64,000 nucleotides of DNA from Wolfiporia cocos. Its lineage: Eukaryota > Basidiomycota > Agaricomycetes > Polyporales > Phaeolaceae. The first letter of the stretch is position 1, and each line of letters starts with the position of its first letter. Below are positions 47,314 to 58,329 of the stretch, piece by piece. Under the pieces are notes generated by a model. That model saw only the letters and a list, made by a program, of their open reading frames with translations. It did not search any database and was not told the origin of the DNA. The position numbers were made by a program, and so were the translations under genes. The stretch lies in the NCBI GenBank assembly GCA_029448655.1, contig JACCLO010000007.1:1674001-1738000 (forward strand), read 5' to 3'.

Positions 47314-50165
47314 ATGTTCGATGGCGACTCTCTCTCTGACCACGTTGAGCATGGAGGTAGCGGTAGCGGCAGCGGACTCAAGCTCGTCATTCCTTCTCTC
47401 AAGACCGTGCAGGCACTCAAGGGTAAGAAGCGACGCAACAGCTTCAAGCTCGCGCAGGAGGAGCCCGTGAGGAAGGCCCCGCGCCCCGTCAAGCTCAAGC
47501 CGCTCAAGGAGGTGCTCGCGAAGCTCATTGCTCAAATCAAGAAGTACGAGGCGACATTTCTTGGTACTACTTCGTTCTGACAAGGATCAAGGAAAGACGA
47601 TTATGCATTTTTCCTGCAGCCGGTGGATGTCTCGCAAGTGCCAGGGTATCTGGATGTCGTGAAACGCCCGATGGACTTTGGGACGATGACCACGAAGGTG
47701 GGGAGGGGACGCTATCGCTCGCTCGAGGAATTTGCGGTGGGTACCACTCTCATTGGCCCGTCTCTGCTTTCCCACTCATTTCCCGCAACACAGGACGACC
47801 TTCGCCTGGTCACGACTAACGCAAAGACATTTAATCCTCCAGGGACGATATACCACACTGAGGCGGAGCGCATCGAGGTGTGGGCGCTCGAGCACATTGC
47901 AAAGGCCGCAGCGACCGTGATCGAATACGAGGCGGACTGGAACATCGAGATCGAGCGCGACTCCGCCGACGATGCAGGAACGCCGATGGACGTGGACGAC
48001 GGCGCGTCCCTAGCCGACTCGTCGCAGACACCGATTACCCCGCATGCACAGGCGGGGAGCAGACGGCGCGGCGGTGGCACGGTCAAGAAGCCCCCAGGAG
48101 CACTCTCGGAAAGCCTTGAGCCTGACGGCGGCTTGCCTGGTGCCAAGGATGGCCTTGGTGCGTTTCCTCCCGGATCAGACTGGGCGAACTTGATGCTTTC
48201 GTTGAAGCTGAGAGGTACGTCCGCAATCACTCCACTAACTCCGCCCGTCGAAATTCACGCGCACAGGTAAACGACATCGCACGAAGCGGGAGCGCATTCG
48301 AATGGAGAAAGGCGGCCCTCCGTACCGCCCGGACGGCAGCTTAGATTATACCGAACGTACGCAGCATCGTTCCACAGCCGTGCTCACGCTCACAAGCCAC
48401 AGTGGAGAACCCATTCTCGGTTCTCTCCTTCTTCGTCCCCGAGCCGCCGACGCGCCCCGCGCTCACGCCGCTCTACTTCGAGGAGCCACCTTCCGACTCT
48501 CCCAAATCACCCGAATCTTCTAAAATGCCGCGACGTTTCCCTGCGCCCGTCAACATCCCCGTCTCCTCCCCCGCCGCGTTTGCCACCACACCCGCTGCTC
48601 CATCAGCCAGCAGCGCTACTATGCAGGCGGCCGGGTCAAGTTCGCACACAAAGCCCAGGCGTCGCCACTGGCACATCCAGCGCGGTGCGCCCTCACGACG
48701 TGTGCGCGACCGCGACGGGGCCGACGACGAAGGTTGGACGCCCGAGCCCCGCCCAGCGGTGCACACCGACTTTGGCGCGTTCGCCACTTTGGTCCCGGAG
48801 CTCGCGGAGGAGACGGGCGTGCCCGCGGATGGTATCGAGCAGAGGCTGGGCACGCAGGAGGTGCTGTGCGAGGCGGTTAGGGAGAGCGTGGAGGGATGGG
48901 TGTTCAAGAAGCGAGAGAGTGAGCAGGAGAGCGAGGGACAGGTAGGAAAGGCGGAAGAGCAGGATAGGGTGGGAGAGGAGGAGGATGTGGGGGAGGGAAA
49001 GGAGGAGAATGTGGAGGAAAACTTTTGGAAGGGCAAAGGAGACGAGGCGAGGGAGTACTTGCTGGACGTGGTGTATGGTGGCGTGGATGGGCTTGCATAT
49101 GTGCGCAGCCTCGCGCAGTTCGTCCACTTAGACGAACCGTTGTCGGTCAGTCTGCCTGAAATGTCCTTATTCATATACGCCGTACAGACGCTAACGACGA
49201 AACAGGAGGACACAGACCCCGCGTCGCCTCCAACGTACAGCGCGCTCGGCATGCCGCTCGCTACCTGGGTCGCGCGGCACGTCCTCGACCCGCTCACAGA
49301 CGGGCGGCACCAAATTCTCACCGAGGCCACGGCCTACCTCTCCGACATCGCACGACTCTCCTCGCTCTCTCCCTCAGTGGCGCAGCAGCTCTCTCTCTCG
49401 CTTCGCGCATACCCACGTGTCGCGGCTGCGCTCGCGGACGTCCTGCGCGCGACGCGCGCGGAGAAGGTCGACATGGCGGCGCTAATCCGGTACCCGGAGG
49501 AGCTGTACGAGGTCGAGGGGCGTTGGCTTGGGAAGACGCTTGCGGAAGAGCGGGCGCAGGAGCGTGCACAGAAAGCGGAGGATGAGTGGGCGCGGAAGAA
49601 GGAGGAGAGGGTGCGCGAGGTGGAGGAGGCACGGATGCGGGGGGAGACGGAAGGGGGGAATGAGGACTTGGGGAGGGCCGCATTGGAGCTCCTCAAGTAT
49701 GCGACGGAGAAGCACCAGGAGGCGATGGCGGCACGTTTGGACGCGCTGAAAGAGGACTCGCAGCTGTTGCAGAGCGTGATGGAGCGCACGGCGGAGATGG
49801 TTGTGGAGCTTTCCCGACAACGCATGGAGGGCAGTGGACTCGAAGCAGAGGGAGGGTTATCATCCTTGCTACAGGAGCTCGACGGTGCGGGGAGGGGAAA
49901 GGGAAGGGGAAGGGGAAAGGGAAAGCAACGAGACGACCAAGCATCCACGCCTGCACCTCCTGCACCCGCCGATGACGCTTATGGGAGCGAGTTCAAGCAA
50001 GAGGACACGCATACGGATGAGGAAGATCCGCAGCTGAAGATCCTGCGGCTCAACCTGCTCGCGCTGGCCAAGCGGACGCCTCTCGACCAAATTAACAAGC
50101 TCCCGGCTGAACTGGTGCCCGCGAGCCTGCGGGGGATTGTACCGACGATCGATCAGCAGATATGA
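47314..50165 (+). CDS. Bromodomain protein (BRD7/BRD9-like)
   Basis: Predicted 862-aa nuclear chromatin reader. Exons: 47314-47543, 47592-47736, 47794-48214, 48267-48356, 48403-49145, 49206-50165. The bromodomain (residues about 60-170) reads LKEVLAKLIAQIKKKDDYAF, FLQPVDVSQVPGYLDVVKRP, then MDFGTMTTKVGRGRYRSLEE and NAKTFNPPGTIYHTEAERI, with the Asn of FN at the acetyl-lysine-binding position. A basic stretch (GKRHRTKRERIRMEKGG) and the FSVLSFFVPEPPTRPALTPL block follow, as in BRD7/9-type proteins. The last third is acidic and charged with long Glu/Arg helices and a GRGKGRGRGKGKQ tract. The segment 49146-49205 has donor, branch and acceptor signals but is 60 nt and open, so the intron may be retained, adding 20 residues. 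The first ATG in frame was chosen as start. Confidence 0.87.
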
Positions 50166-50725
50166 GCGGTGCCAATGATGTTGTACGTATACGTTTAGTT
50201 GTGTAATAGTAGAGTCGGCGCAACGATCGCCCAAGCAAGCAGGCCTTTTGATGGAGAATGCGGTGGCCTTGTGCCTCTGATGCAGTAGTTGGTCCGCCAT
50301 GAGATTATGGTTGTTTCGCCTGTTCTTCTCGACCAACTGCGTGTGCTTTTCGCTATCTCGAAGCTTCGATGTCTTAAGGGACGGCGTCGACTCGCAGAAC
50401 CCTTTATTCAGTACGAAGTAGAGCAAGATGAGAGAAAGACGCGGGGAAAACTGATGCATTACAACATTTCAAAAACCAACTTTTATAATATGAGTCGCGG
50501 AATTCGAGAGCCGACCAAAAGTAAGACAGAACGTCAAGTATGACGAAAATCCGAAGTACAGTGAAAATCAAGTAGAAGACTTGCCATAATTCCTACATAT
50601 ATCCGCGGGTCATATTAACTCGCACGCTGGTAGAGTCGGCAGGGAATACTATAATATAGTAAAAATACAAAAGGGTACCATAACACTAGCAGAAAGAAGA
50701 GAAGTCGATAACAAAACATCCTAGA
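50166..50725. other. 3' flank of the bromodomain gene
   Basis: AT-rich flank between the bromodomain stop codon and the first duplicated segment. No gene seen. Confidence 0.5.
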
Positions 50726-51367
50726 GGGAAAATCGGTCCGTCGTAGTTGAAACGAGCTAGTCAGGGTGACTAAGAGTGACAGCAAAGTTGCTGTGGAGCA
50801 AGAGGAAGTGATGCTGGGTATTGCTATAGAAGGGAAGCGCGAAGAGTCGCGGAGTCGCGATCGACGTCGGGCTCGCTATATTCGGATCTTTAATGTTTCA
50901 CCTCCACATCGTGACATGGACTTGCATCTCAGTCTGATAGCGACATACATACAAGAGATGGCTGAATATTAGTCGCTTGGTCGGTGGTGCCCCGTTGCTG
51001 CCTCGAGACCTTAAGTAGGCGCTCACCAACACCACATTGTCAATGACAAGCGCATATACGATGCGGATTACGCTAATTCTAGTCGTGCTATGAAGTCGGG
51101 GATGGCGCGTGCTCGCGCAGCTACGATTTGTAGGAAGTCTCTACCTCCGTCACCCATCGGTGAGTTTCATGAGCTGTCTTGCTTCATCCTTGACTTCCCG
51201 GTTCTATAGTATCGTTAATGCGAGAAAACCTTTCAACGATCGTATTGGTGAGTTTTGCGCTTAGCTCCGATACTAGTTCAGTCCGAGTACACCTACAATG
51301 ATTCGACAAAACTCCTCGACTGAACAAACAAGGTATGCGCTTCATCACTTTTGGACTGCAGTTTCTG

Positions 51368-51413
51368 TGGTCTCGTACTTAGATCATAGGACATATGTCT
51401 GGGTACGAGACCA
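51368..51413. repeat. Perfect 11-bp inverted repeat (hairpin), segment A
   Basis: TGGTCTCGTAC and GTACGAGACCA flank a 24-nt loop. The same arms and nearly the same loop occur in segment B at 55870-55915, so the structure has survived while flanking bases have changed. Confidence 0.8.
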
Positions 51414-51538
51414 TTCTGCCTTCTATACATGTATGATTCTGTAAACGCACGCTTCATTGAAGTCCTTGGGCCTACGGCGGGGAGACCGCGACGCCGTTGG
51501 GTGCGCCGTTTTCGCGCTGCTCCCAGTTACCTGTAGAG

Positions 51539-51546
51539 TATATAAG
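51539..51546 (+). promoter_or_regulatory. TATA-like box in segment A
   Basis: TATATAAG in the context GTAGAGTATATAAGCAGG; the identical context is kept in segment B near 56036-56052. It lies upstream of the acidic Ser-rich frame and far upstream (over 900 nt) of the SMP-like gene, so it may belong to an unmodelled transcript. Confidence 0.45.
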
Positions 51547-51638
51547 CAGGATAGCGGGCGCACAGTCGCCTCGCCGGTTTGTAACCCAAACCATAGCATA
51601 CTGCAATTCTCATAATGCGTGCAAATTGCGTGAGATGG

Positions 51639-51699
51639 CTTCGCTCATGCCGATTGAATGTATTTTTGTCTTGTTCATTCCTGATCGCCATGAGCGAAG
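51639..51699. repeat. Perfect 11-bp inverted repeat (hairpin), segment A
   Basis: CTTCGCTCATG and CATGAGCGAAG face each other across a 39-nt loop. Conserved in segment B at 56243-56303. Confidence 0.8.
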
Positions 51700-51909
51700 T
51701 CACATCCAGGGCCAGTCATGAAGTGGTCCTATGTCAACTGTGCATATTTCACCTTCTCCGCTGTGCACGCAAGAACAATTATATTGCAACCATATTTCCG
51801 TTGAGGACAACGGACGCATCGCTGTACAGGATGAGCTATCAGACTCAGCTATTCGGCGAGAAGATGTATGCCGCGACTGGTGGCGGCTCTCAATTGACAC
51901 AATGTCTAG

Positions 51910-52122
51910 GCCGTCTCAAGCAAGAGCAAGACATACAGATCTGTGCAAAGTGACTCTTCGACTTCGATTCTGCGTGATGATTCGAGCGATGTTGATGAAG
52001 ATTCCGACAGTCACCGTGCCTCCACATCCTCGAGGCCATCAGCATTTGTCACAAGGTATGCTGCGGCGCGATATAAGGTTCGTTTAGATCGTTCTAAGCG
52101 GTCTGATGTACACGGGAGCTGA
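51910..52122 (+). other. Acidic Ser-rich reading frame, segment A
   Basis: Beginning just after a CTAG acceptor-like site, the frame reads AVSSKSKTYRSVQSDSSTSI and then DDSSDVDEDSDSHRASTSSR, ending at a TGA. The same frame is open in segment B (56526-56774) and in part in C (about 57815-57999), where it ends GLLYTGADGELVER. A small deletion in A shifts the frame before the end, so A has a different tail. This could be the last exon of an unrecognised gene; upstream exons were not found. Confidence 0.35.
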
Positions 52123-52474
52123 CGGTGAACTTGTCGAACGTGCATAGAACTCTACGAGGTATGGCGTGCTATATCTTCTGTCAGGACGACGCTGCCCACT
52201 GAAAGGTCGTCTGACCTATCGCGTTTCGCATGGGTTGTTCTAGCTCTAACTTTGCAGTTTCTTCCCCACCTTCTCAACATCAAACGGTCGAATGAGTCCC
52301 AGAATATGCAATACTCGTGCACCGGCGCTCTGTTCGGCTCTGAACTCCTTATGTAATGTTCCGCATGAAGCTGATATAAAGTTCGACTCTCAGACTTTCA
52401 AGCTAGGGATAGCGGACGTTGTCGTCTCCTCTACACAAGCTCCACTCGCAACAACTCGAATACTTTTTTCTACC

Positions 52475-52774
52475 ATGTCCTCTCAGACAACTCAGGCGGG
52501 TAAGTTCTCGCCAGGGTACCAGTACTTTCGAGCGGCCAATTTAATATTCGCCTCAGGTGGTAAACCCTTCAATGAGCAAGATAAAGCACGCATCCAAGCT
52601 AATCAGGTAACAATCGCATGAGCTGTACTATTCAGCACTATGATTGAATGTTGCGCATAGCAAGACCCCGGGCAGACGAAGAAGGATTCGTTCCCCGCAC
52701 GTGTGCAGCACATAGTAGACTCTAACGCCGCCAAAAATCAGGGAGCGGCCACGGGTGGTAGCGCTGCGAAGTAG
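52475..52774 (+). CDS. Small SMP-like protein, segment A copy
   Basis: Predicted 62-aa protein. Exons 52475-52499 (25 nt), 52557-52606 (50 nt), 52661-52774 (114 nt); introns of 57 and 54 nt. The N-terminus MSSQTTQAGGKPFNEQDKAR continues into IQANQ, matching the SMP core (DKARIQ against DAARIQ in the 13.4-kb gene); the third exon has KKDSFPARVQHIVDSNAAK where the canonical gene has GGFAARAQ, followed by a Gly/Ala/Lys tail. The intron positions and phases are the same as in the canonical SMP gene, which supports common descent despite low identity. Function unknown; a small disordered protein. Nearly identical to the segment B copy. Confidence 0.75.
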
Positions 52775-53515
52775 TTACCGTACTCGACCTAACGTGTATG
52801 GGAATCGACAGTATTGCCTCATGTATTTGTGGTGAACTTATGTATCGTTGACCCAAGTCATTTTACTGCTGCGCTACAAATCTCACTCTTGAGACTACAA
52901 CCTTTAACGGTTTTCGGTGTCTCGGACCTGGACTAGCTGAGCACCGACTATTGTCTTCATGAACATATGCTGTTATTGAATGATTACAACTGATCACATT
53001 GTATCACTGGCAGTGGATGCAGCCGACATCGTGATCCACATTCTGGTAGAGATCCAGTTCTTGAGAAATATCTCTCAAGTGCTCAAAGAAGCTTCTTGGC
53101 GCTTTAGGGACAAGCACCTGTAGCAGGGAAACTAAAACAGTATCTTCAGCTCAGCCTGGCTGGACCTTATAGGGCATTTGTTAATGCTAAGGGCCGGCGT
53201 GAGTGGCATCATCAGTGAGAAGTGCTGTATGGCATTTATCCGATGGTTCATTTGCTGGATCTCTACTGCATTTACTTGTATCGTCACTCTGTATACTCTC
53301 CACAGGATAAGTGCAGAGATGTAACCAATGCTTGAGAGAAGTCCGTGGGGGCGAACTTCCAGGATTGTAGCGTGCGCCACAATGTTGTGACTGCCAGATC
53401 AATATTAATACATTGTACTACTCACGTGCTAACTTGGTAGCTACCAGAATGATGACCGTGGACTTTATTACCTCAGAACTAACCTTTGCAACGGCGAGGG
53501 TAAGTGGCCCGTTAG

Positions 53516-55143
53516 CCAGTGAAAATCGGCATCAAGCTGTACCTCGCCAGTCCGCGCCAGTCCGCGCCAGTCCGCGGCGCCCCACAGGGCTCCAAAACGC
53601 ATACCAGCGCCGACTCACGACAGAGATTTGTGAAGAACGCAAATGGAAATCTGCGTCAGAACGCGTATATCCAAGCTGGTCGGCGCACGCATACGAGCAA
53701 GGACTGGCGCGGACTATCGCCGATTCATTTTGATATTTTTCTTCATCGGATCCCATATGGCGCAAAACGCGCTGATTTTTTTAAAAAAAGTTACACACAT
53801 GATACCGCGACCCACCTCTATCCGCCCCGCGGTTCACTCCTCCCCGCCCCCTCACCCGCTCGCGCCTCCGCCCACCACTTGCCCGCGCGCTCGCCATCTG
53901 CCCCGCTTACTGTATTTCCCGCAAGTATGGACAGCAGAGGAGATAGGGAAAGGGAACGCGGGACGCACCCCATCTCGGCGGGGCCGCGCGACATCGATGC
54001 GAGCATCATTGGGAGGAGGGAAATGACTGCCGGGGGGTGAGCCACGCACGGAGCAGACGACGAACAAGGGCGACTCACACGCGCCGCTGAACGTGCCGTA
54101 GAAGATGGCGAAGACGATGGCCGCGCTCTTGTTCGCCGCGGCGAACATGACGAAGACGAGCCCGCCGATGATCGCAGCCGTTAGGGCGTGAGCGTGTTGA
54201 GCTCACCGATGCGGACCGCAATCCCGTTCGGGATCGTGTGCCCGAGGATTGAGGCCGCATTGAGGGTCGCGATCTGCATTCAAAGACCGGTTGGCGCGGC
54301 CCAGGCGGACGAGAGGAGAGGGCGCACATACGGTTAAGAGCGCGAGTGTGCTTGCGAGCCTGTGCGCATTGACAAACAGCTGGAGGTAGAAGTCTGGCGG
54401 GGCGCGCGTCAGCACGGCGGGCACACGCATGCAGAATGTATGGGGCGTGTACACGGGAGGAAGACGCCCCAGAGGCCGAGGAGCACGCCGATGTTGGCGA
54501 TGAGGTACGGCGCGTCGTGAGCAGGGAGTTGTCGATGACGAACAGGACAAGCATCATGAACGCGGCGGCACGCACGCCACACACGAAGCCGGTGCTTTCC
54601 TGGAAGACGCCGTTGAGTATGATCGGGTAGATAATGCCGCCGACAGATGAACCCCGTGAAAAGGTTGCCCATCACGAAGCTGTGCCGGCGCCGCCAGTGG
54701 TGAAACTGCATGGAGAGTGCGGGGACAAGGAGGAGGCCCAAGCCGACGCCGACGCCGACGCCCTGTGCGAATATGAGCTGGTAGTTCTGCGAGCGAGAGC
54801 ATCATCGGGCTGGGTGGGGTTGTCAGCGGTGCGGTGATTAGTGAGGCGTAAGCGCGAAAGGGGGCCACACGTACGGGAAGACATACAGGAGAGTGTTCCA
54901 AGAATGCCCGCTATTGTTGTAAGTGCAAATGCAAGTAATGAGGCGCATCAAGAGACGAGTAGCAAGCAACCGCGTTTTATAACATGTCATGTCAATTTGT
55001 ACAACTAGAGATGCTGCGTGACTTATGTAAATTTGCCGAACACATTTATTGGTGCCGCTCAGCGCAGACCAGCTCCGATGAGAATGGAGCACCTTGAACT
55101 GGCGCAGACTGGCGCCGTACATCGCGATGCTGGTTTTCACTGG
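53516..55143. mobile_element. 1.63-kb non-autonomous TIR element carrying a host gene fragment
   Basis: The element begins CCAGTGAAAATCGGCATC and ends with the reverse complement of CCAGTGAAAACCAGCATC. The terminal inverted repeats are 46 bp and match at 38 positions without gaps (53516-53561 against 55098-55143). The same duplicated tail in segment C (59190-59269) lacks the insert, giving the empty site at 59216/59217: target TAG becomes TAG on the left and GAG on the right, so a 2-3 bp target duplication with one change is likely. No transposase is encoded. Inside, on the minus strand, is a broken monocarboxylate-transporter segment with its introns (53968-54890), so capture was from genomic DNA. 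The superfamily is unclear; the TIR start is not a clear CACTA or hAT end. Confidence 0.82.
53968..54890 (-). pseudogene. Captured fragment of an MFS monocarboxylate-transporter-like gene
   Basis: On the minus strand the pieces of the C-terminal two thirds of an MCT-type major facilitator appear in order: NYQLIFAQGVGVGVGLGLLL, HHWRRRHSFVMGNLFTGF, a one-base frameshift, GGIIYPIILNGVFQESTGFV with RAAAFMMLVLFVIDN, LIANIGVLLGLWGVFLP, FYLQLFVNA, IATLNAASILGHTIPNGIAV, AAIIGGLVFVMFAAANKSAA, FAIFYGTFSGA, and SLLPMMLASMSRGPAEMG. Introns with normal GT-AG borders remain between pieces. The N-terminus and last helices are missing, so it cannot make a transporter. It lies wholly inside the TIR element. 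Confidence 0.82.
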
Positions 55144-56525
55144 GAGTCAGGTGTCAGTTTTCTCGGCAGTTCTGCTAACGTCTAGTACGTTTGCCATAAA
55201 CTCGGAAGTGCTTCGTGTCATCACTTTCCGGAACGGCTGTAAAGGGAAAATCGGTCCATCGTAGTCGAGACGAGCTAGCCAGAGAGTGACAGCAAAGTTG
55301 TTGAGGATTGAAAGCGATGCTGGGCATTGCTATAGAAGGGAAGCGCGAAGAGTCGCGATCGACGTCGGGCTATATTCGGATCTTCGATCGCGAAGCGTCA
55401 TGTCGTGTTTCACCTCCACATCGTGACCTGGACTTTGCATCTCAATTTGATAGCGACACACATAGAGATGGCTGAATATTAGCTATCGCTATATTCTTGC
55501 TTAGTCGGTGGTGCCCCGTTGCCGCCTCGAGACAAGTAGGCGCTCACTAGTACCACATGCGCATATACGATGCGGATTACGCTAATTCTAGTCGTGCTAT
55601 GAAGTCGGGGATGGCGCGTGCTCGCGCAGCTACGATTTGTAGGAAATCTCTACCGCCCTCATCCATCGGTGAGTTTCAAAAGCTTTCTTACTTCATCCTT
55701 GACTTTCCGGTTCCATAGTATCGTCAACGCGAGAAAACCTTTCAACGATCGTATTGGCTGAGTGAATTTTGTGCTTAGCTCCGATACTATTTCAGTCCGA
55801 GTACATCCATAATTCCCTCGACTGAACACACAAGGTATACGCTTCATCACTTTCGGACTGCAGTTTCTGTGGTCTCGTACTTAGATCATAGGACATATGT
55901 CTGGGTACGAGACCATTTTTCCTTCTACACATGTACGATTCTGCAAATTCACGCTTCATTGAAGTTTTTGGGCCTACGGCGGGGGAACCGCGACCTCGCT
56001 GGGCGCACGGTTTTCGCACTGCCCCCAGTTACCTGTAGAGTATATAAGCAGGATAGCGGGCGCACAGTCGCAGTCGCCTCGCCGGTTTGTAACCCAGACC
56101 ATTTACCTTGGTTCCTGTCCATTGAGGTCGCGTCTCGAGGCTTTCTCGTCGCTTGTCCGGCTCGGCGTGTGCAACGTCAACAGCAGCCTCAGCTGGGTAG
56201 CATACTGCAATTCTCATAATGTGTGTAAATTGCATGAGATGACTTCGCTCATGCCGATTGGATGTAATCTTGTCTTGTTCATTCCTTATCACCATGAGCG
56301 AAGTCACATCCAGGGCCAGTCGTGAAGTGGTCCTATGCCAACTATGCATGTTTCACCTTTTCCGCTATGCCACGCAAGAATGATTATATCACAACCATGT
56401 CTCCGTTGAGGACAACGGATGCATCGCTGTACGAGATGAGCCATGTCAGACACGGTTCACTCAACTGTTCGGCGAGGAGATGTATGCCGCGATTGGTGGC
56501 GGATCTCAATTGACACGATGTCTAG

Positions 56526-56774
56526 GCCATCTCAAGCAAGCGGAAGACATACGGATTTGTACAAAGTGACTCTTCGACTTCGATTCTACATGATGATTCG
56601 AACGATGTTGATGACGATTCCGACAGTCGCCGCACCTCCACATCCTCGAGGTCATCAACGCACTCGGTATCTTTGTCACAAGGTATGCTGTGGCACATTA
56701 TATGGTTCGTTTGGATCATGCCAAGCGGCCTGCTGTACACGGGAGCTGACGGGGAACTTGTCGAACGTGTATAG
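56526..56774 (+). other. Acidic Ser-rich reading frame, segment B
   Basis: Eighty-two codons open from a CTAG acceptor-like site: ISSKRKTYGFVQSDSSTSIL, DDSNDVDDDSDSRRTSTSSR, then MLWHIIWFVWIMPSGLLYTG and ADGELVERV before the stop. The composition (basic start, acidic Ser-rich middle, hydrophobic end) and conservation in A and C suggest it is or was coding. No family recognised. Confidence 0.35.
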
Positions 56775-57104
56775 AACTCTACGAGGTATGGCGTGCTATA
56801 TCTTTTATCAGGGACGACACTGCCCACTGAAATGTCGTCTGACCTGTCGCATTTCGCATTGGTTGTTATAGCTCTAACCTCTCAGTTTCTGTCCCACCTA
56901 TTCATCATCAAACGGTCGAATGAGTCCTTGAATATGCAATACTCGTGCACCAGCGCTCCATTCGGTTCTGAGCTCCTTATGTAATGTTCCGCATGAAGCT
57001 GATATAAAGTTCGGCTCTCAGAGTTTCGGGCTAGTGCCAGCGGACGTCGCCCTCTCCTCTACACAAGCTCCACTCGCAGCAGCTCGGATACTCCTTTTTC
57101 TACC

Positions 57105-57413
57105 ATGTCCTCTCAGACAACTCAGGCGGGTAAGTCCTTGCCAGGGTACCAGTATTATTGAGCGGCCAATTTAACATTCACCTCAGGCGGTAAGGCGCAC
57201 CTCTTCACTGATAAAGATAAAGCGCGCATCCAAAAGACTCAGGTAACAATTGCATGAGCTGTACTATTCAGCATTATGATTGAATGTTGTGCATAGCAAG
57301 TTGATGGGCAGATCAAGAAGGATTCGTTCCCCGCACGTGTGCAAAGCACAGTAGACTCTCGAAACGCCCTCAACACTCCGGGAACGGCCACGGGTGGTAA
57401 CGCTGCGAAGTAG
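57105..57413 (+). CDS. Small SMP-like protein, segment B copy
   Basis: Predicted 65-aa protein. Exons 57105-57129 (25 nt), 57187-57242 (56 nt), 57297-57413 (117 nt). It starts MSSQTTQAGGKAHLF and carries DKDKARIQKTQ, then KKDSFPARVQSTVDSRNAL and a Gly/Asn/Ala tail. Compared with the segment A copy, the second exon has two extra codons and the third has one extra codon, yet the frame is kept, which suggests selection on the reading frame after duplication. Intron positions match the canonical gene at 13.4 kb. Function unknown. Confidence 0.75.
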
Positions 57414-58329
57414 TTACCATACTCAATCTAACGCGTATGGGAATCGACAGTATTGTCTCATGTATTTGTAGTGAACTTATGGATTGTTGACCCAAGCCAT
57501 TTCACTGCTGCGCTACAAATTCCTTGAGACTACAACTTTTTGGCGGCTCGAACCTGGACTAGCTGAGCACCGACTACTGTCTGCATGAACATTTGCTGTT
57601 ATTGAATGATTACAGCCGATCACATTGCATCACTGGCAATGGATGTAGTCGACATCGAGATCTACATTCTGGTGGAGATTCAGTTTTTGAGAAACTTCTC
57701 TAAAGTGCTTGAGGAAGCTTTTTAGCACTTAGAAGGGCAAGTTCTCGGAACAGGGAAACTGAAAAAGTATCTTCTGCTCAGCCTAGTTGGGCCTTATAGG
57801 ACATTTGATTCTATGTAATCATTCGAGCGATGTTGATGAAGATTCCGACAGTCGCCGTGCCTCCACATCCTTGAGATCATCAGCAGACTCAGTATCTTTG
57901 TCACAAGGTATGCTGTGGCACATTATACGGTTCGTTTGGATCGTGCCAAGCGGCCTGCTGTACACGGGAGCTGACGGGGAACTTGTCGAACGTGAGTAGA
58001 ACTCTACGAGGTATGGCGTGCTATATTTTCTGTCAGGGACGACACTGCCCACTGAAGTGTCGTCTGACCTGTCGCATTTCGCATTGGTTGTTATAGCTCT
58101 AACCTCTCAGTTTCTGTCCCACCTACTCATCATCAAACGGCCAAATGAGTCCCTGAATATGCAATATTCGTGCACCGGTGCTCCGTTTGGTTCTGAGCTC
58201 CCTATATAATGCTCCGCATGAAGCTGATATAAAGTTCAGCTCTCAGACTTTCAAGCTAGCGTTAGCGGACGGCGTCGTCTCCTCTACACACGCTCCAGTC
58301 GCAACAGCCCAGACACTCCCTTTTCTACC

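Larger units (their letters stand above)
50726..53515 (+). repeat. Duplicated segment A (interrupted)
   Basis: Starts at GGGAAAATCGGTCC and is closely matched, with scattered substitutions and small indels, by segment B (55244-57810); its middle and end also match segment C (57815-59269). Segment A contains a TATA box, two perfect short inverted repeats, an acidic Ser-rich reading frame (51910-52122), and a small SMP-like gene. Positions 53183-53322 have no match in B or C. The tail 53323-53515 matches C at 58990-59216 and resumes after the inserted element at 55147-55200. Confidence 0.85.
55244..57810 (+). repeat. Duplicated segment B
   Basis: Second, nearly full copy of segment A without the TIR element, ending abruptly about 57810 where segment C begins. 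It keeps the TATA-like context, both hairpins (55870-55915, 56243-56303) and the SMP-like gene, and has an extra stretch of about 110 nt near 56098-56205 not present in A. Confidence 0.85.

Noticed and set aside
48473..49330. 285-aa open frame on the minus strand
   Set aside because: Antisense shadow of the bromodomain gene, low-complexity Ser/Pro, no motif or splice chain.
53968..54890. Intact MFS transporter gene
   Set aside because: The N-terminus and last helices are absent and a frameshift interrupts the conserved part, and it lies within a TIR element, so it was listed as a captured fragment.
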